Below are positions 11,720 to 23,609 of a stretch of 64,000 nt of DNA, one piece after another. The stretch is from assembly GCA_963930655.1 (NCBI GenBank), contig OZ005620.1, positions 16,497,001 to 16,561,000 of the forward strand. Reading direction: 5' to 3'. The DNA comes from Myrica gale (Eukaryota; Streptophyta; Magnoliopsida; Fagales; Myricaceae). The translations under genes were made by a program, and so were the position numbers. The notes beneath the pieces are model-generated. The model saw nothing but the letters and a program-made list of their open reading frames with translations, had not been told where the DNA came from and ran no database searches. Numbering within the stretch: the first letter of the stretch is position 1; every line of letters starts with the position of its first letter.

Positions 11720-11860
11720 AAATAACCCACTGAAACCTACAGTATACATACAATGGAATTTTAATATGTTCAACAAAGGAAGTTATGGGAATCTGTATAC
11801 ATACAATGGAATTTTAAATAACCCACTAAAACCTACGATATACTGTATACATACAAGCTA
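11720..11860. repeat. Imperfect short direct repeats in the outer hAT
   Basis: GTATACATACAATGGAATTTTAA occurs in overlapping variants at about 11742 and 11796, with AACCCACTRAAACCTAC blocks next to them. This is a local duplication of about 75 bp. Confidence 0.6.
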
Positions 11861-12707
11861 TTGAAACTAGGTAAAGAGGGAGAGAATCTGTGGAGTGTGG
11901 ACTTACCAAGTGGCGAGTGAGTCGGTGAGCCTGAGCCCGAGGCTGAACGCGATTGAGTTCGAACGAGATTGAGAGCCTGAGAGGGAGTAGCAAGAGAAAT
12001 TGAATCGTAAGACACTGAGGCTAAACCCGAGAGAGAGAAAGATAGAAAGAGTAGCAAGGAAAGAGAGGCAAAGAGAAATACCATAAGACACCGAGGTAGA
12101 CGACTGATGGCGAGGAGTGTGGTTGCAGACGACGAGGTGCACTAGGCTGAGGACTTAGGAGAGCTGAGGTCTCGGGGAGGCAGTGCAGGCAAAGACGCAG
12201 TCAAGGGAGAGGTGACTCAGGTGAGGACTCGGGAGTGGGAGAGCTGAGGTCTCGGGGAAGCAGAGGCGCAGGGCAGGCAAACAAAGACGTGAAGTGCCGA
12301 AGGGGTCGGGGGAAGCCAAAAAATGAAAAAACCCTAAGGATAAAACGACGTCGTGTAACTAAAAAAATTATTGGTTCTGGCGGTGAACCGCCCAGCGATG
12401 GCCGGTGAACCGCCACCGTTATTTTCACCGTTACTTGGTGAAAATAGCAACCGCCACCAACCGCGCTAATAAGCGGGGAGCGGTTGGCGATGCCAGTACC
12501 GGTGGCGGTGTCTGTTAACCGGCCCACCATCGGTACCGGTGAACACCCCTAAGTGTTGAGGTTTGTTACTGTGAGAAGTTGAAACAGAGTCGGCCAACTA
12601 ACCGATAGCATCCCTAACTAACTCATCCACCCTAAGGGCAACAACAGGATAGTAGAAACTTGCTAATTGAACACAAATAACTCGTTTTAGTATTATGTGT
12701 GCACTCT

Positions 12708-15518
12708 CACTACAAGAAATATGACTTATAGCGACGAGCCTGAACGTTGCTAAAAGAAGACAAATCGTCGAGACAAGAAATCAGCGTCGAGAAAAAAGCG
12801 TCAAAGCTTCGTCGTAAATACCGCATCACTAGAAGTATGGCGACACTTTTTCCTCTCGCCGCTATTCATTCTGGAATTAACGACGGATTTTTGAGTCGTA
12901 AGAGATTATCTTAAGTTGTCGCCCATACGCCCCTTTGTAGGTACCCATTTTGCCGGTAACCGGTTACCAATTTTGCAACGTCTTCTTCATCGTCGCCTGG
13001 AAGATTTTATTTGCTGCGAAATTGTTGTTGCCGATTAATGTCATTAAAGCGACAATGGAAGAAACGTTGATATAATTCATTGATGAAGGGGCAAATTCTT
13101 CTTGTCGTTGTAACCATATTTTTGTCGCTAGTCAATTCATTTTTTTGTTCTTTTGTTGTTGTTCGCAAAAAAAAAACGTATCTTAATTTCTGATCAACTT
13201 AAATTACTCATACTCATGCCCTGTTTTCACTACAAAAATAGCAATAAATTTGTACAGGAGATAGATATGAGAAAATCAGGATGATATTCCATTAGCTTAT
13301 AAGCTGTGTACTTACACTTCGATGGTGAGCAACAAAAAATTTTTGCTCAGTCTACATGTTTGATCTGATAGGTACAAAAGCCATGATTTGTAAACATACC
13401 CTGGGCAAGATTTACAGTGATAATAGCTGATCTACAAAAAATTGTAGACAAAAGGATTGGGTTGTTTTACTTCAGTCATCTCCACCAATAGCATGCCAAG
13501 GTTGGTGTTCATCCAATTACCTCTAACAACTTCAAAATACAAGCAAGTCTCATCCCCTCCAATAAGCACAAAACACACACCACCGATGTCTCAAAAAATA
13601 AAAGACGTTCCTGTTCATATACATTCACAACAAACAGTTTACCTTCCAACTAAAATTACTTTGGTATGGCCGGAGTTTTTATGCAATGAAGGATATAACT
13701 ATTTGAAGTAATGAGAAAAATTAGCAACTAATTCAATTGACAAAAGTACCTAGCATTCATGTCCTAAAACCCTCATCTAAGGGAGGGTTTCATTAGAGCT
13801 TCTTTCTGGATAGAGGTGGTCCATTTTGTCACCGAATGAGGCTAATTGGACCATCATTGCATTCATCTGGTTTTGCAATGTGTCATACTTATTCTTGTAT
13901 GTCTCTAGCTCTGACTTGTATGTCTCAACTTCTTGGGTAAGTTGTATAACATGATAAGAACGTGTAGATGGGGAAGGGACTGGAATGATAGAGTTTCCCG
14001 ATCCTCTCATGTATCCAGATTTTGAACCCAATACATCGCGAAAAACTTGTTCTGCAATTTCACAAGATGATTCTGTAGGATCTCGCTCAGCATACAATAG
14101 TTTCATTCGATCCTGCACAATGAATACAATAAGTTTCACTGCAATGGTTTTTTCTTCTAACAACAATTTACCTGTACATGTAAGAAAACAATGTAATTGT
14201 AAAGAGACATCTCAAAAGCTGTTTTACAACTCAATGACATGGATGTTAGAGATTACTAGTGATTCTGGGGTGTTGAAACAATTTCACAATGACATCTCAC
14301 TTATCTTACATATAATTCGTTGCACGTAGGTGTGACCCAAATGGTCCCGTTTTTCCGAGTTCGAGTCCGCTTGTTGAATTCTATGACATTCTTTTTCTCA
14401 TCAATCTGCATAGCCAATGTTTCAATAGATTATCTAAAACATGGGTAGAGAATGGAGGTGGGCAAGGGTGGGGAACTCCTGGACAATACCTTTTCCATAC
14501 GGGAACAGAGCAGTGATTTGGATCCAAACGTGTGTTGACCAACATTTGCCTTCTATTAATAGCATTTTTTTTGGCAAACACTTTACAATTGTCATTCTTA
14601 CAATATCAGTTAGCAGATAAAGGTCTAGAATAATATTATCAAAGTCAATGTGCAATTTTAAAATTATGTTCTTACCACATAGGCTTCACTCGCCCAAAGC
14701 TCACAACATTTCACCCAAGAAGAGAAAGCCACCTCCTCTGGTGGGTGAGCCAATGCCTCCTCTTTTGTGGCCCAAGACTTGTACAACTTGTGCAAATAGT
14801 ATTTGTATGTTCTGAAGCTATATGCCAGTCAGGCCTTGATGCATATTTGGTCTTCGTGACAACTCCAGTCGAGCTCAAAATCTCCCTAATACCCAGATGT
14901 AGGTAATAAATTAATTCAAAAGCCTAACCGACTTTTTTGGATACTATGTTTTCACCAAGTGAACACTATCCTTTTATACGTATTGATCATTTACTACTAA
15001 AATGGGTTTAAGGATTTTACCAATATTCTTGTTTACAACTCCTCTTTGTCAGCATACATTTGAAAATTTTGAACGTAGTGTAGTGTGAAACAGAGTGACC
15101 ACGAAATTGAAGCAAAAAAAAATCGAACTAACCAGGAACGAAACTTGGATGTCGCGCCGCAACCTAACGCGCCCATCCTAGCGCGCAGGGCGCGCGCGAC
15201 AGCCAATATTTGGATGTCGTGCCTTGCGCGCGGGTGCATCCTAGCATAAGGGAAAAAATGGTTATTTTAGCTACAAACCATCTTCTAGCAACAGAATTTT
15301 ATATTCGTTGCAAAAAGGAATTATTTTAGCTACGAAATTCGGTGCGTCGCTAATGAAGTACTCGCTAAAACAAACTTCTAGCGACGGATTTTTATATTAG
15401 TCGCAAACAGAGTTATTGTAACGATGAAGTAATTTGTTGTCGCAAAAATAGATTTTGAGCTACGAAATTAGGTGCGTCGCTAATGAATTCGTCGCTATAA
15501 GTCATATTTCTTGTAGTG
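12708..15518 (-). mobile_element. CACTA (En/Spm) transposon, 2811 bp
   Basis: The first 30 bases (starting CACTACAAGAAATATGACTT) are a perfect inverted copy of the last 30. The subterminal parts are full of GTCGC/GCGAC motifs in both orientations (12735-13140 and 15290-15500), as in CACTA elements. The flanking triplets are TCT on the left and TTT on the right, one mismatch from the 3-bp duplication this group makes. It holds remains of a Transposase_24-type gene on the minus strand but no TNP2-like transposase, so it depends on another copy. Confidence 0.88.
13777..14960 (-). pseudogene. Ptta/En/Spm (Transposase_24-like) gene remnant
   Basis: Pieces on the minus strand, in order from high to low coordinates: 14900-14670 (LHKLYKSWATKEEALAHP, then SSWVKCCELWAS), which ends at a GT donor; 14600-14500 (FAKKNAINRRQMLVN); and 14166-13777, containing EQVFRDVLGSKSGYMRGSG followed by a coiled coil of YKSELETYKNKYDTLQNQ type. 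This is the order of the plant En/Spm-associated Transposase_24 family. Introns lie between the pieces, and the middle part carries frame changes and stops (the usual domain centre is garbled), so I call it a decayed gene. These proteins accompany CACTA elements; their own activity is not established. Confidence 0.65.
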
Positions 15519-17150
15519 TTTAATGTTGTCTAATATATGATCCATATATCTTTCATTAACCCATTAATACAAGTAAAACACACATGCATACTTCATACAT
15601 ATATATATATAGTTAAATACATTTTTTGTCCATTAACTGTTGAGGTTCGGCCGACACATTACATATTCTAAACTATCAGTTTATTTCATCCATCATTCAA
15701 TTTATACACTAATATTGAACACTTTGCACTCTCTTCCATTAATTTGTAAGGAAATTAATATTTTTGGTCCTTGAAATGACAATTTTACCATCACATTTTT
15801 TTGAATTGTAATGTTTGTGTGGGGTAAAAGCATCATCTCACAAACTAAAATTTTAATTTTATTCTAAATTAACGACGGAGGGCTCAAAGTATATACAAGA
15901 TTGATAGTTGAATGATGGAATGTAATGAAACTGATAGTTGTATGTGCAATGTGTCAGAACGATGGGAAAACAGTGTATTGTCTCCTCTTTCTCTCTATTA
16001 TATATATATATATATATATATATATCCATTTGATGCAGGCAACACATAATTTCTCCTCAAAATTGTTAGTTTATGACAAAGGATATTATATGATAACAAA
16101 AATTTCCAGCAGAAGGTTTGATGGTTTAATTTTTTTTCTACTTGTTTTTGTTTTTTTTTTCCTAATCAATCTTTCTTTTTCTTTTCTTTTTTGTCTTGTC
16201 TAAAGCATTCTTCCAACTTGTTTTACCATTATTTGGGTAGACATATTTGGAGTTCACGAAAGAATAACTAAATTCATCCTTACTCTAGTACTGAATAAAT
16301 GATAGAGAATTCACTATAGTGATTGCTGGAAATGATAGCTTATATTATTAACGTTCTTCTCACAACCTTCTAAATCCCAACGTTTAAAAAAGTGCTGCTA
16401 TAAGTATGGAATTTAGTAGCGAATCTTCTCAAAACGCTGATAAAACTTGGGATTTCTTGGATTAATGTAGCGGCGTTTTTATAGTATTTAGCCCTATTTT
16501 TTAAATAATGCTGCTCAAATTCCATATATATATATATATACATGCAATATTTTTTAAAAATGATAGACTTTAAAACTTTTCGTTGCTTATGCAAAAACTA
16601 AAAGAAAAATGTGTCAGATCCATAATCAGCGTTGCTATTTTATTTTTTTTCGAGGTTTTAATTATTATTTTTTACGGCGTTGCTTCTGTGGTTAGGGCAG
16701 CTCTATTAGTGGGCGCGACGTCGTCTTTTATAATAAGATATTAATTATTATATTTAAATATTAATAAAGGCTAGTTACATCATTCTTTTACCATTTAGAT
16801 CAGATGCAACATTATTTATACAAGGCGTGTATTGAAGATTTATTAGTATTCCACTTTCAATTGATAATCTTGATTTTACTCGTTTTATATAAGCAACTAT
16901 TATGGTTATTATCAATAATATTTTATATGAAAAGAAAATAGAAAGAATGAAATACTACTCTTTTGTGCTTTTGGAAGAGAGCTTTTTATATTTTTATTAA
17001 AAAAAACTCCTTTATCACATTCGGCACTTTTAATTAGAAATTCAGTTTATCATATTAAGCACTTTTAATTAAAAATTTGGTTATCACACTAAAAAATTCT
17101 AAATATATTTTTTTTGCTATGTTTTCTTTCCGTTTGTAAGTTTTTTTTTA
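15519..17150. other. AT-rich spacer with microsatellites
   Basis: No gene is visible. It holds an inverted repeat (15652-15955), a (TA)n run at about 15998-16025, another at 16522-16541, and T-rich stretches. Confidence 0.5.
15652..15955. repeat. Inverted repeat, arms about 50 bp
   Basis: The left arm (about 15652-15700, with AACTATCAGTTT and CATCATTCAA) is matched in inverse by the right arm (about 15906-15955, with TTGAATGATGGAATGTAATG and AACTGATAGTT). The arms differ at several bases. It looks like an old foldback element; no target duplication was found. Confidence 0.5.
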
Positions 17151-17159
17151 AGGTAATGA

Positions 17160-17405
17160 GGAAAATTTGGGAACTTATTCACATACATCGAGCTCGGACA
17201 GATTTGAACCAGTTTTCACACGAGTTGGGTTCAACGCCACGGTTAACTCCGGACTGTGCAGCCCCCCAAATCACACATGTTAAGTAAATCCAACTTTACT
17301 ATAGGGTGACCTCAAGAAATTGTTTGTACCTGAGATTTAAACATGAGACCTCATAGGTGCACAACCCTAGGTTTCAAGTCTTGACCACTCAAGCAACCCC
17401 TTGAA
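17160..17405 (-). mobile_element. Probable tRNA-derived SINE
   Basis: On the minus strand the head reads GGTTGCTTGAGTGGTCAAG (box A-like), and about 45 bases later ATGTTTAAATCTCAGG (box B-like). A body with GGGGGGCTGCACAG follows. This is the layout of a plant tRNA-derived SINE of a different family from the two intronic copies below. Target duplications are not clear. Confidence 0.5.
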
Positions 17406-17517
17406 ATTTTTGTCCCAAATTATCTATAATTAAAGATTAATTAATAGATTAGTCTAGAGACCCGCTTTCAACTCAATAATGTTCAAGGGCTTTGCTATGC
17501 GAGAGCTAGATTTTATG

Positions 17518-17850
17518 GGATGTTCGTTTTATAAAGATTTTTAAGATTTTGATAAAATTATGAATATTTATGTAGACTGTAGTTTTATAATTTTTGTATA
17601 AAAGTTAGTGAAAAGTTTTAAAAATATTTAATTTTTGTTGGAGTTTGTAAAAAGATGTTGAGAGAGATAAATTAATGTAATTGTTTAATATAAAAAAAGT
17701 ATTGGAGTTAGGTGAAAAAGTATAGAGAGAATATTTTTTATTATTTTTTAAAAACATATATATTGAAATTTGTGTGAAAAGTTTTGAAGATTGTGTAAAA
17801 AATATTAATATTTTTGTATGAATTTTTGATATTTTAGATGTTCATTTTAT
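17518..17850 (+). mobile_element. AT-rich MITE, family A copy 1
   Basis: It begins GGGATGTTCGTTTTA and shares AATGTAATTGTTTAAT and AGTATTGGAGTTAGGTGAA with the inverse of 29703-30009. The far end (about 17840, TTAGATGTTCATTTTA) resembles the start rather than its inverse, so the right boundary is unclear. Confidence 0.45.
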
Positions 17851-18043
17851 GCTTTTGTTGAATTCTATTATATTCTAAAATATTTTTGCAAATGAAGATA
17901 CCCTTGCTTTCCCCACGCTCCTACGTCCTAAACCTGCGAGTTGCTCTCGATAGAAGGCCAACAATATAAGCAAGTGGTAAAAAAAGTAAAAACTGCTTTA
18001 AAAAACTGAAGCTTGAATATTAAATCATAGAAATGAACACAAA

Positions 18044-18136
18044 CCGACCTTAGCTCAGTTGGTAGAGCGGAGGACTGTAGTAGGAATATTCCTAAAAGCC
18101 ATCCTTAGGTCGCTGGTTCGAATCCGGCAGGTCGGA
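18044..18136 (+). tRNA. tRNA-Tyr (GUA) with a 20-nt intron
   Basis: The acceptor stem CCGACCT pairs with AGGTCGG before discriminator A. The D-arm block TTAGCTCAGTTGGTAGAGC (box A) and T-arm GGTTCGAATCC (box B) are canonical. The anticodon GTA is 18077-18079. The intron is 18081-18100 (TAGGAATATTCCTAAAAGCC), placed one base 3' of the anticodon as in all plant nuclear tRNA-Tyr genes. The exons match the plant consensus that I know. A T-run at 18138-18141 can end Pol III transcription. Confidence 0.97.
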
Positions 18137-18142
18137 CTTTTT
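18137..18142 (+). terminator. Pol III terminator of tRNA-Tyr
   Basis: CTTTTT directly after the tRNA gene is a run of four or more T, sufficient for Pol III release. Confidence 0.75.
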
Positions 18143-18794
18143 CATTATTTTTTACCTATATTATTATTATACTATTACCCAGCACATTCTAAGCTTTACG
18201 TCCCCAAAAAAATATATATTAATTCTAAACGGTTTTCGAGAAAACGTTATGCTCCTTTTTAATTGTCCATTGTCCGTGTGAATGGGGCTGGAGCCTGGAG
18301 AACAGAATCTCTCGATCCATGTAGCTTAGCATCATTCAGAAAAATAAAACAAAACAAAATTGCCTTCTTCTTCTTTTTTTTGGCTAAATCTTTAAATTGC
18401 AAGATGAAATTTGTATCGCTTTCTAACTCAAAAGACTTCGAAAACACATTCAGTACATAAAGATTTTACAAGCATTCCAGGAACCAATATATATACCTCA
18501 TTTCATCAATGCATCAATTATGACGGGGTCATAACGTATAGCTGGGTTAAGCAAGGACCAGGGCTTTCCTTAGTTGAGTCAACTTGGTTCGATCAAATAC
18601 TCCAGATCCATCCAAATCTAAAAGGTTTTCTGGAACCTGAATGGACTTAGAAGGCGGCACCAAGTATTTGCTTGCTATCCACCATCCTCGCATTTAAACC
18701 AGCTGAAAGTTCAAGAGACTGACTAAACTCGGAAAATAGAGAAAAGTGAGCTCTTTGGCTCTCTCACGATCACAAGAGCATCTCTTTCATAATT

Positions 18795-21700
18795 CTATTT
18801 TGGTTTCCGCTGGAAAGTTTTCGATCCAGAAGGCTCAGAGCTTCTATTCCCAGAACTGGTTTCTGACATCTGTATTGCTTCCTTCAAGCTCTGCACTACC
18901 TGACTCATTGCTGGCCGCTCCTTACCATTCTTGTTTAGGCAGCTATCTGCAAGCTTAGCAATTTTCCGAGCTGAAGAAGGAGAATACTGGTTTCTGAGTC
19001 TTGGGTCTATTATCATGGAGAACCTATTAGTGTCAGCTGGAAACTGTTTCACCCAAACTATAAGCTTCTGCTCCCCCGCTGGACGGTTTCTTTCCAAAGC
19101 CCGCCTGCCTGTGAGGATCTCATACAGCACAACACCAAAACTCCATATATCGCTCTGGATTGTTAGGTGGCCTGTTTCAACATAGTCAGGAGCAGCATAT
19201 CCATATGTCCCGACAACCTTCATAACAAAATAAAGCCAAGTTAAGTCACAAGGAGAATAGCAGCAGACAACTCATTCTTCATTATTGATCAAGCAACCCG
19301 ATGCTTCTTGTTCTGAAATTTATGATTGAGATATGCCGACTTCCGAATTGGAGAACCAACGTAACAGTCAGCAACCATAAGATAACACCAGCTAGCGAGA
19401 ACTTGATCAAGATCTAATGAATCCTACCAAATAAATATATACAATTTGCAGCATGTACCAGAAAAGGGAAACAAAAGAATTCATTATTTCATCTCCTTTT
19501 TTTTTTATGACGAGGAAATCTCCCAAAGCCGGACCCTTTTGGCCCAACCCTGAAGTACAAACCCCGGCTCCCTGGACCGACCCCACAACCCAAAGAGCGG
19601 GTAAGTCAAGGGCGATAATGGGGGGTTGGGGCTCGAGCTTGAGATATGTTAGAACCCAAGCCGAAGCCTTACCACCACACCAAACCCTTGGGGGTATTTC
19701 ATCCCCTTATTATATCCTTTAATTCAAAACCCTTGCCACAAGGGCCAGAAAAGAGTCCCTTCAGATAATTTGTAACATTGTTCTTTAATTACACCATAAC
19801 CAAGTCAGGAAGACCAAGCCACATTAAAACTAGGACACAAATGAGAATGGTTTTGTCCACTTTATGTGTCAAGTCAATGAATTAGCCAATTTTACAGCCT
19901 ACAAGAATGTCGTTCGAGTATATCCTCTATGACCTACTTACCGCAGTGGATACATGAGTACGGTCACCCTGTGGCCCTTCCCTAGCAAGCCCAAAGTCCG
20001 AGAGCTTTGCTTTAAAGTCTTCATCCAAGAGCACATTTGAGGACTTGAAATCTCGATATATCACCTTTTCAATCAGAGAAAACAAAAGGTTTTAGCGGAA
20101 TACAGATTAGAATATTGCTTGAAATTAATGGAAAATACTGACAAACCTATTAGTATATCCTCTACTGCTGCTTTCTTTTTCAGAGATGGTAAACAGGGAG
20201 GGAGGAGGGAGCATTATTGTCACAAATAGATAAAAATAGGTGACAGCAGAGTTCAGGCCTCTGGCTGTTAGACCAAGCATTGTATTACCACAATCAGAGC
20301 AAGACAGCAGGCATCTTTGCCTGCACTTAGCTCCTTAAGACCATCATGATCAATGGTGCAATGTTTTTCAGAATTAGTATCACACATATATGTAGCTTCT
20401 TCTATTGCAATTGGGTGTTTCTCCAATTCCTATACGTTCTAATTTTGGACATTGTAAGAGCAGGAATGTCCAACTGCCTGGAGAACAAAATGGGTACTCC
20501 ACAATTATATGAAGCATGACAAAACAAAAACGTATCCATCTTAAATTGAATTAAGATCCTATCTCTATAAGCTTCTCTAATGAAAAAGGTCAAATGTCTG
20601 ATGCTGATACTGTAATTACCATGCGGGGCAATATCATTTAGTCTGATGAAATTGAAGGTTCCTCTACATTTTACTTGACAATTGCAAATGATTTCCCATT
20701 CCATAGGGCTTCTATAGATAACCAAACTTAGGTTCACATCACGTTTGAATGCTAGGGTTATAGAGAATGGTAGAATTTGAACGAACCACTTTATAGCATT
20801 CACAAAAATGCCTAGAGACCAACTAAGCAATCAGTGAGAATATGTTTTCTTTCTTTTATTTGTGCATGAAGAACTGGAATAGGTTTCTGGCACCCGTTAG
20901 TCAACAAATCTAAGCTACAAGTTGAATTGTTGAAAGAAATTATAGGTTAAATGAGACCAAAAGAGCCAAGATTAGCAAGTCGGAGTTAAGGATCCATTTT
21001 CTAAATAACTCAATATATTTCATTTCACACATTTCAACAGAATAAAATAAATTGTACCTGGACTTCCAGTCCTCCATGTAGGTAAGCTAATCCTTGAGCT
21101 GCACCAAGAAGAATTTCTAATCTGGTTTTCCATTGCAGTGTAGGCAATGCCCTGTTGAAAAGATGATCTTCCAGGCTCCTGTTAGGCATGAACTCATACA
21201 CCAACAACCGTTGGATCCCTCTTTCTCCATCAGCAGAACAGTATCCTAGAAGTTTCACTAGATTTTGGTGACTGACAACACCTAGAAATTGAACTTCTGC
21301 TAGCCATTCTTTATGACCCTATGAAAAATAGAAAGCAGCCATAAGAAACATGTTTTCATAGTTCTAAGAACGCAGATAGTAATATCTTTGGCGACAAAAA
21401 CGAAGAAAACATCACGATGAACAAATAACAATAAGGTAGGATGTCCTTGGCCAAGTTGCAGGGTTTTATGTAAATTTCCCTTTTCTGTTGGGCTGATGCG
21501 TTGTTAGATGGCCCCTTTGCTGATTTTGATGACTTTCTTAGTTTTCTTGCTTGTTTGAACTAGTGATTTCGGTATAGTCCCTTGTACTGTCTTCACTTTT
21601 TCTAATAAGATTGACTTGCTTATCAAAAAAAAACAATAAGGTAGGATTAATGCTAGATATTTGATCAAGATCTACAGTCGAAAAACAGATATGCCAATAT

Positions 21701-23609
21701 CATAAGAATTAAAATATGCAACCAAAATATGTATGTTGGGAACTGATGATATGTTGGGGTTTATGCTTTCTTTTTCTTATGCAATTAAACTGGATCATTT
21801 GTATTGCAATGTGTATGGAACAGTAGCAAATTAGATAATTCAGCAGCAAAGCACAGAGAAATGACTTACCAACTTAAGCCAAGGATCTCATTTATGAGGA
21901 CAAAAGAAGTGCCTAAAGTTGAGGGTGGTAATAAAATAGCAGCCATTATAGCAATACCAGTCGGCCTAATTACAGCACTATTTTTATCCTTGAATCAGGA
22001 ACAACCGGGCTTATAACAATCATGCATGTGCAACCCAAACAGAAAAGAAGAAAAAGGTGAGGGAAGATAGAGGATCAAGGCCTTAGCAAAGTAATTCAAG
22101 ATAATAAAATTTGCCGCTGGCATTCAAGGCACTCAAAGCAAGCTTAATCTTTTTTTATATGGTGTGAAAGACTATAATGTGACAAACATGTCAGAGGATA
22201 ATTTTTAGGATCTCATCGAAAGAAGTGGATCTAAATCTATCCGTAATTCTAAGTGATCGCCCTATTTTCAAGATTTTAGAAGATGTTTTATGCCTTTAAC
22301 GGCTACACATAACACAATGAATGATTGCCTCATAATATGGTAGCGAGATGGATCCTTCGATCATTCCCTTTCAATCAAGAAAATTCTGCCTTTTTTCGAA
22401 AATAAATTCGCGAACTCCATCATTAGTGAACTGGGGGTAACCAAGAAAAAAAAAAGAACTGGGGGTACAAAAGTTTATACTCCTCCAAAGAAAGCAAAGC
22501 ATCAAATTGCTCATTTAAAGTAGTGTTTTTTTATCAAACTTCCAAACCGACAGATTCAACCAAATTGTGGAAGCTGTAACTCACCTACTTTCTCCATCTA
22601 TAAATGAGTCAGGTTATAAGCAACAGCACATTATACACTCCACACCAAGAAATGCAAGCCACCCAGCGATCCATTATTTCCAACAATTGTGCTTTTCCTT
22701 AGTACAGATCTTTGCTGCTCTACATTTGCTGAATTCCGTCATCTTGCCTCATTCACAATACCTCAATTATCCTATATCATATTTGACACTGGCCTTCTGC
22801 CTCATTTAACATCTCTATACCTAATTAAAAGAAGGCAGGCCAACCTTATTTCACCCATTATAGGTTAATTAGCACACCATCCGGCTGATTCAGTGAACCA
22901 CTCCCTTAGTCCAACAGTGCATCAACCACAAAACCCGAGTTGAGCACTTTTGAGCTTAGGGTTGATTACAAGTACGGAAATCATAAAATTCTTCCGCGTA
23001 ACAACAAGAAGAAAAAAGCAGAAAGGCCATAAACTCTCTGATCTTCAATGTCCAGTGTAAAATGCCAGTTAGGTTAATTGAAGTTCAATTCTTTCAGGCA
23101 AAAAGGCCTTAACAATGATAAGAAAATGACTGCAGCAAATAATAGTTATAAACTTATTCCCTTATTCCGCAGTGATAGCTTCGGCATAAGGCAATTGTTC
23201 ACGAAGAAGATGGCAATTGCAATAAAAGAAACACAAGAAAAGTTAGTGAAGCTAGTACCTGTAAGCCCTTCGTGTTGAGCTTTTTTATAGCAACCACCAT
23301 TGGATCACCCCGACCATTCGGAGGGCTGATTGTACCTTTATACACACTCCCAAATCCACCTTCTCCAATCTTTAGCAGCCTGTTGAAGCCATTTGTTGCT
23401 TCCCTCAGCTCTTCGTACTGGAAAACTCTCAAGTTGTGCTCCTTTTCCTTGTACAATTCAGGTATGCTCCGTGGCGATTGCAATGAATTCAATGACTTGG
23501 TACCGCGCTTTACAGCCGAACTATCTGATTTATTTTGGCTTTGCAGATCTGGGGCGGATCTTGATCCTCTCTTGGTCTTGAATTTCTCCTTGAAGAAGAA
23601 ACACTTCAT
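18795..23609 (-). CDS. Receptor-like cytoplasmic kinase VII (PBL38/PCRK-like), 385 aa
   Basis: Four coding exons on the minus strand: 23609-23259, 21318-21058, 20064-19942, 19217-18795; every intron is GT-AG and in phase 0. The product is a Ser/Thr kinase without ectodomain or membrane span. Visible motifs: glycine loop GEGGFG (82-87), catalytic lysine in VAIKK (Lys109), YRDFKSSN (Asp209, an RD kinase), DFG (227-229), then GTYGYAAPD (254-256 APD instead of the usual APE), and a Ser-rich basic tail. The start MKCFFF has no Gly2, so myristoylation is unlikely, but Cys3 could be palmitoylated, as in the MKCF group (PBL19, PCRK1/2, PBL38). Such kinases relay signals from immune receptors at the plasma membrane; that role is inferred from family. 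PBL38 fits best from memory, hence no symbol. Intron 3 contains a SINE. Confidence 0.93.
19497..19694 (-). mobile_element. tRNA-derived SINE, family S copy 1, in kinase intron 3
   Basis: On the minus strand it runs from ACCCCCAAGGGTTTGG through GTGGTGGTAAGGCTTCGGCT (box A region) and CTCAAGCTCGAGCCCC (box B region) to an A-rich end ATAAAAAAAAAA. It matches the element at 38280-38482 along most of its length. Flanks TATTTCATCTCC (19485-19496) and TATTTCATCCCC (19695-19706) form a 12-bp target duplication with one mismatch. It lies in the same direction as the host gene. Confidence 0.85.

Larger units (their letters stand above)
5883..12551 (-). mobile_element. Outer hAT transposon, 6669 bp including nested insertions
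   Basis: The element begins CAGGGGTGTGCA and ends in the inverse of TAGGGGTGTTCA, a short imperfect inverted terminal repeat typical of plant hATs. It is flanked by exact 8-bp duplications (AGTGTTGA), the length hAT transposases make. Both subterminal regions are packed with CGGT/ACCG and GGCGGTGGCGGT motifs, which hAT transposases of this type probably bind. It carries a broken transposase gene on the minus strand (6812-9034). A second hAT (9271-11345) sits inside; without it and its duplication the element would be about 4.6 kb, a normal size for an autonomous hAT. Confidence 0.9.

Noticed and set aside
20402..20830. 142-codon open frame on the minus strand
   Set aside because: It lies wholly in intron 2 of the kinase gene and resembles no protein known to me.
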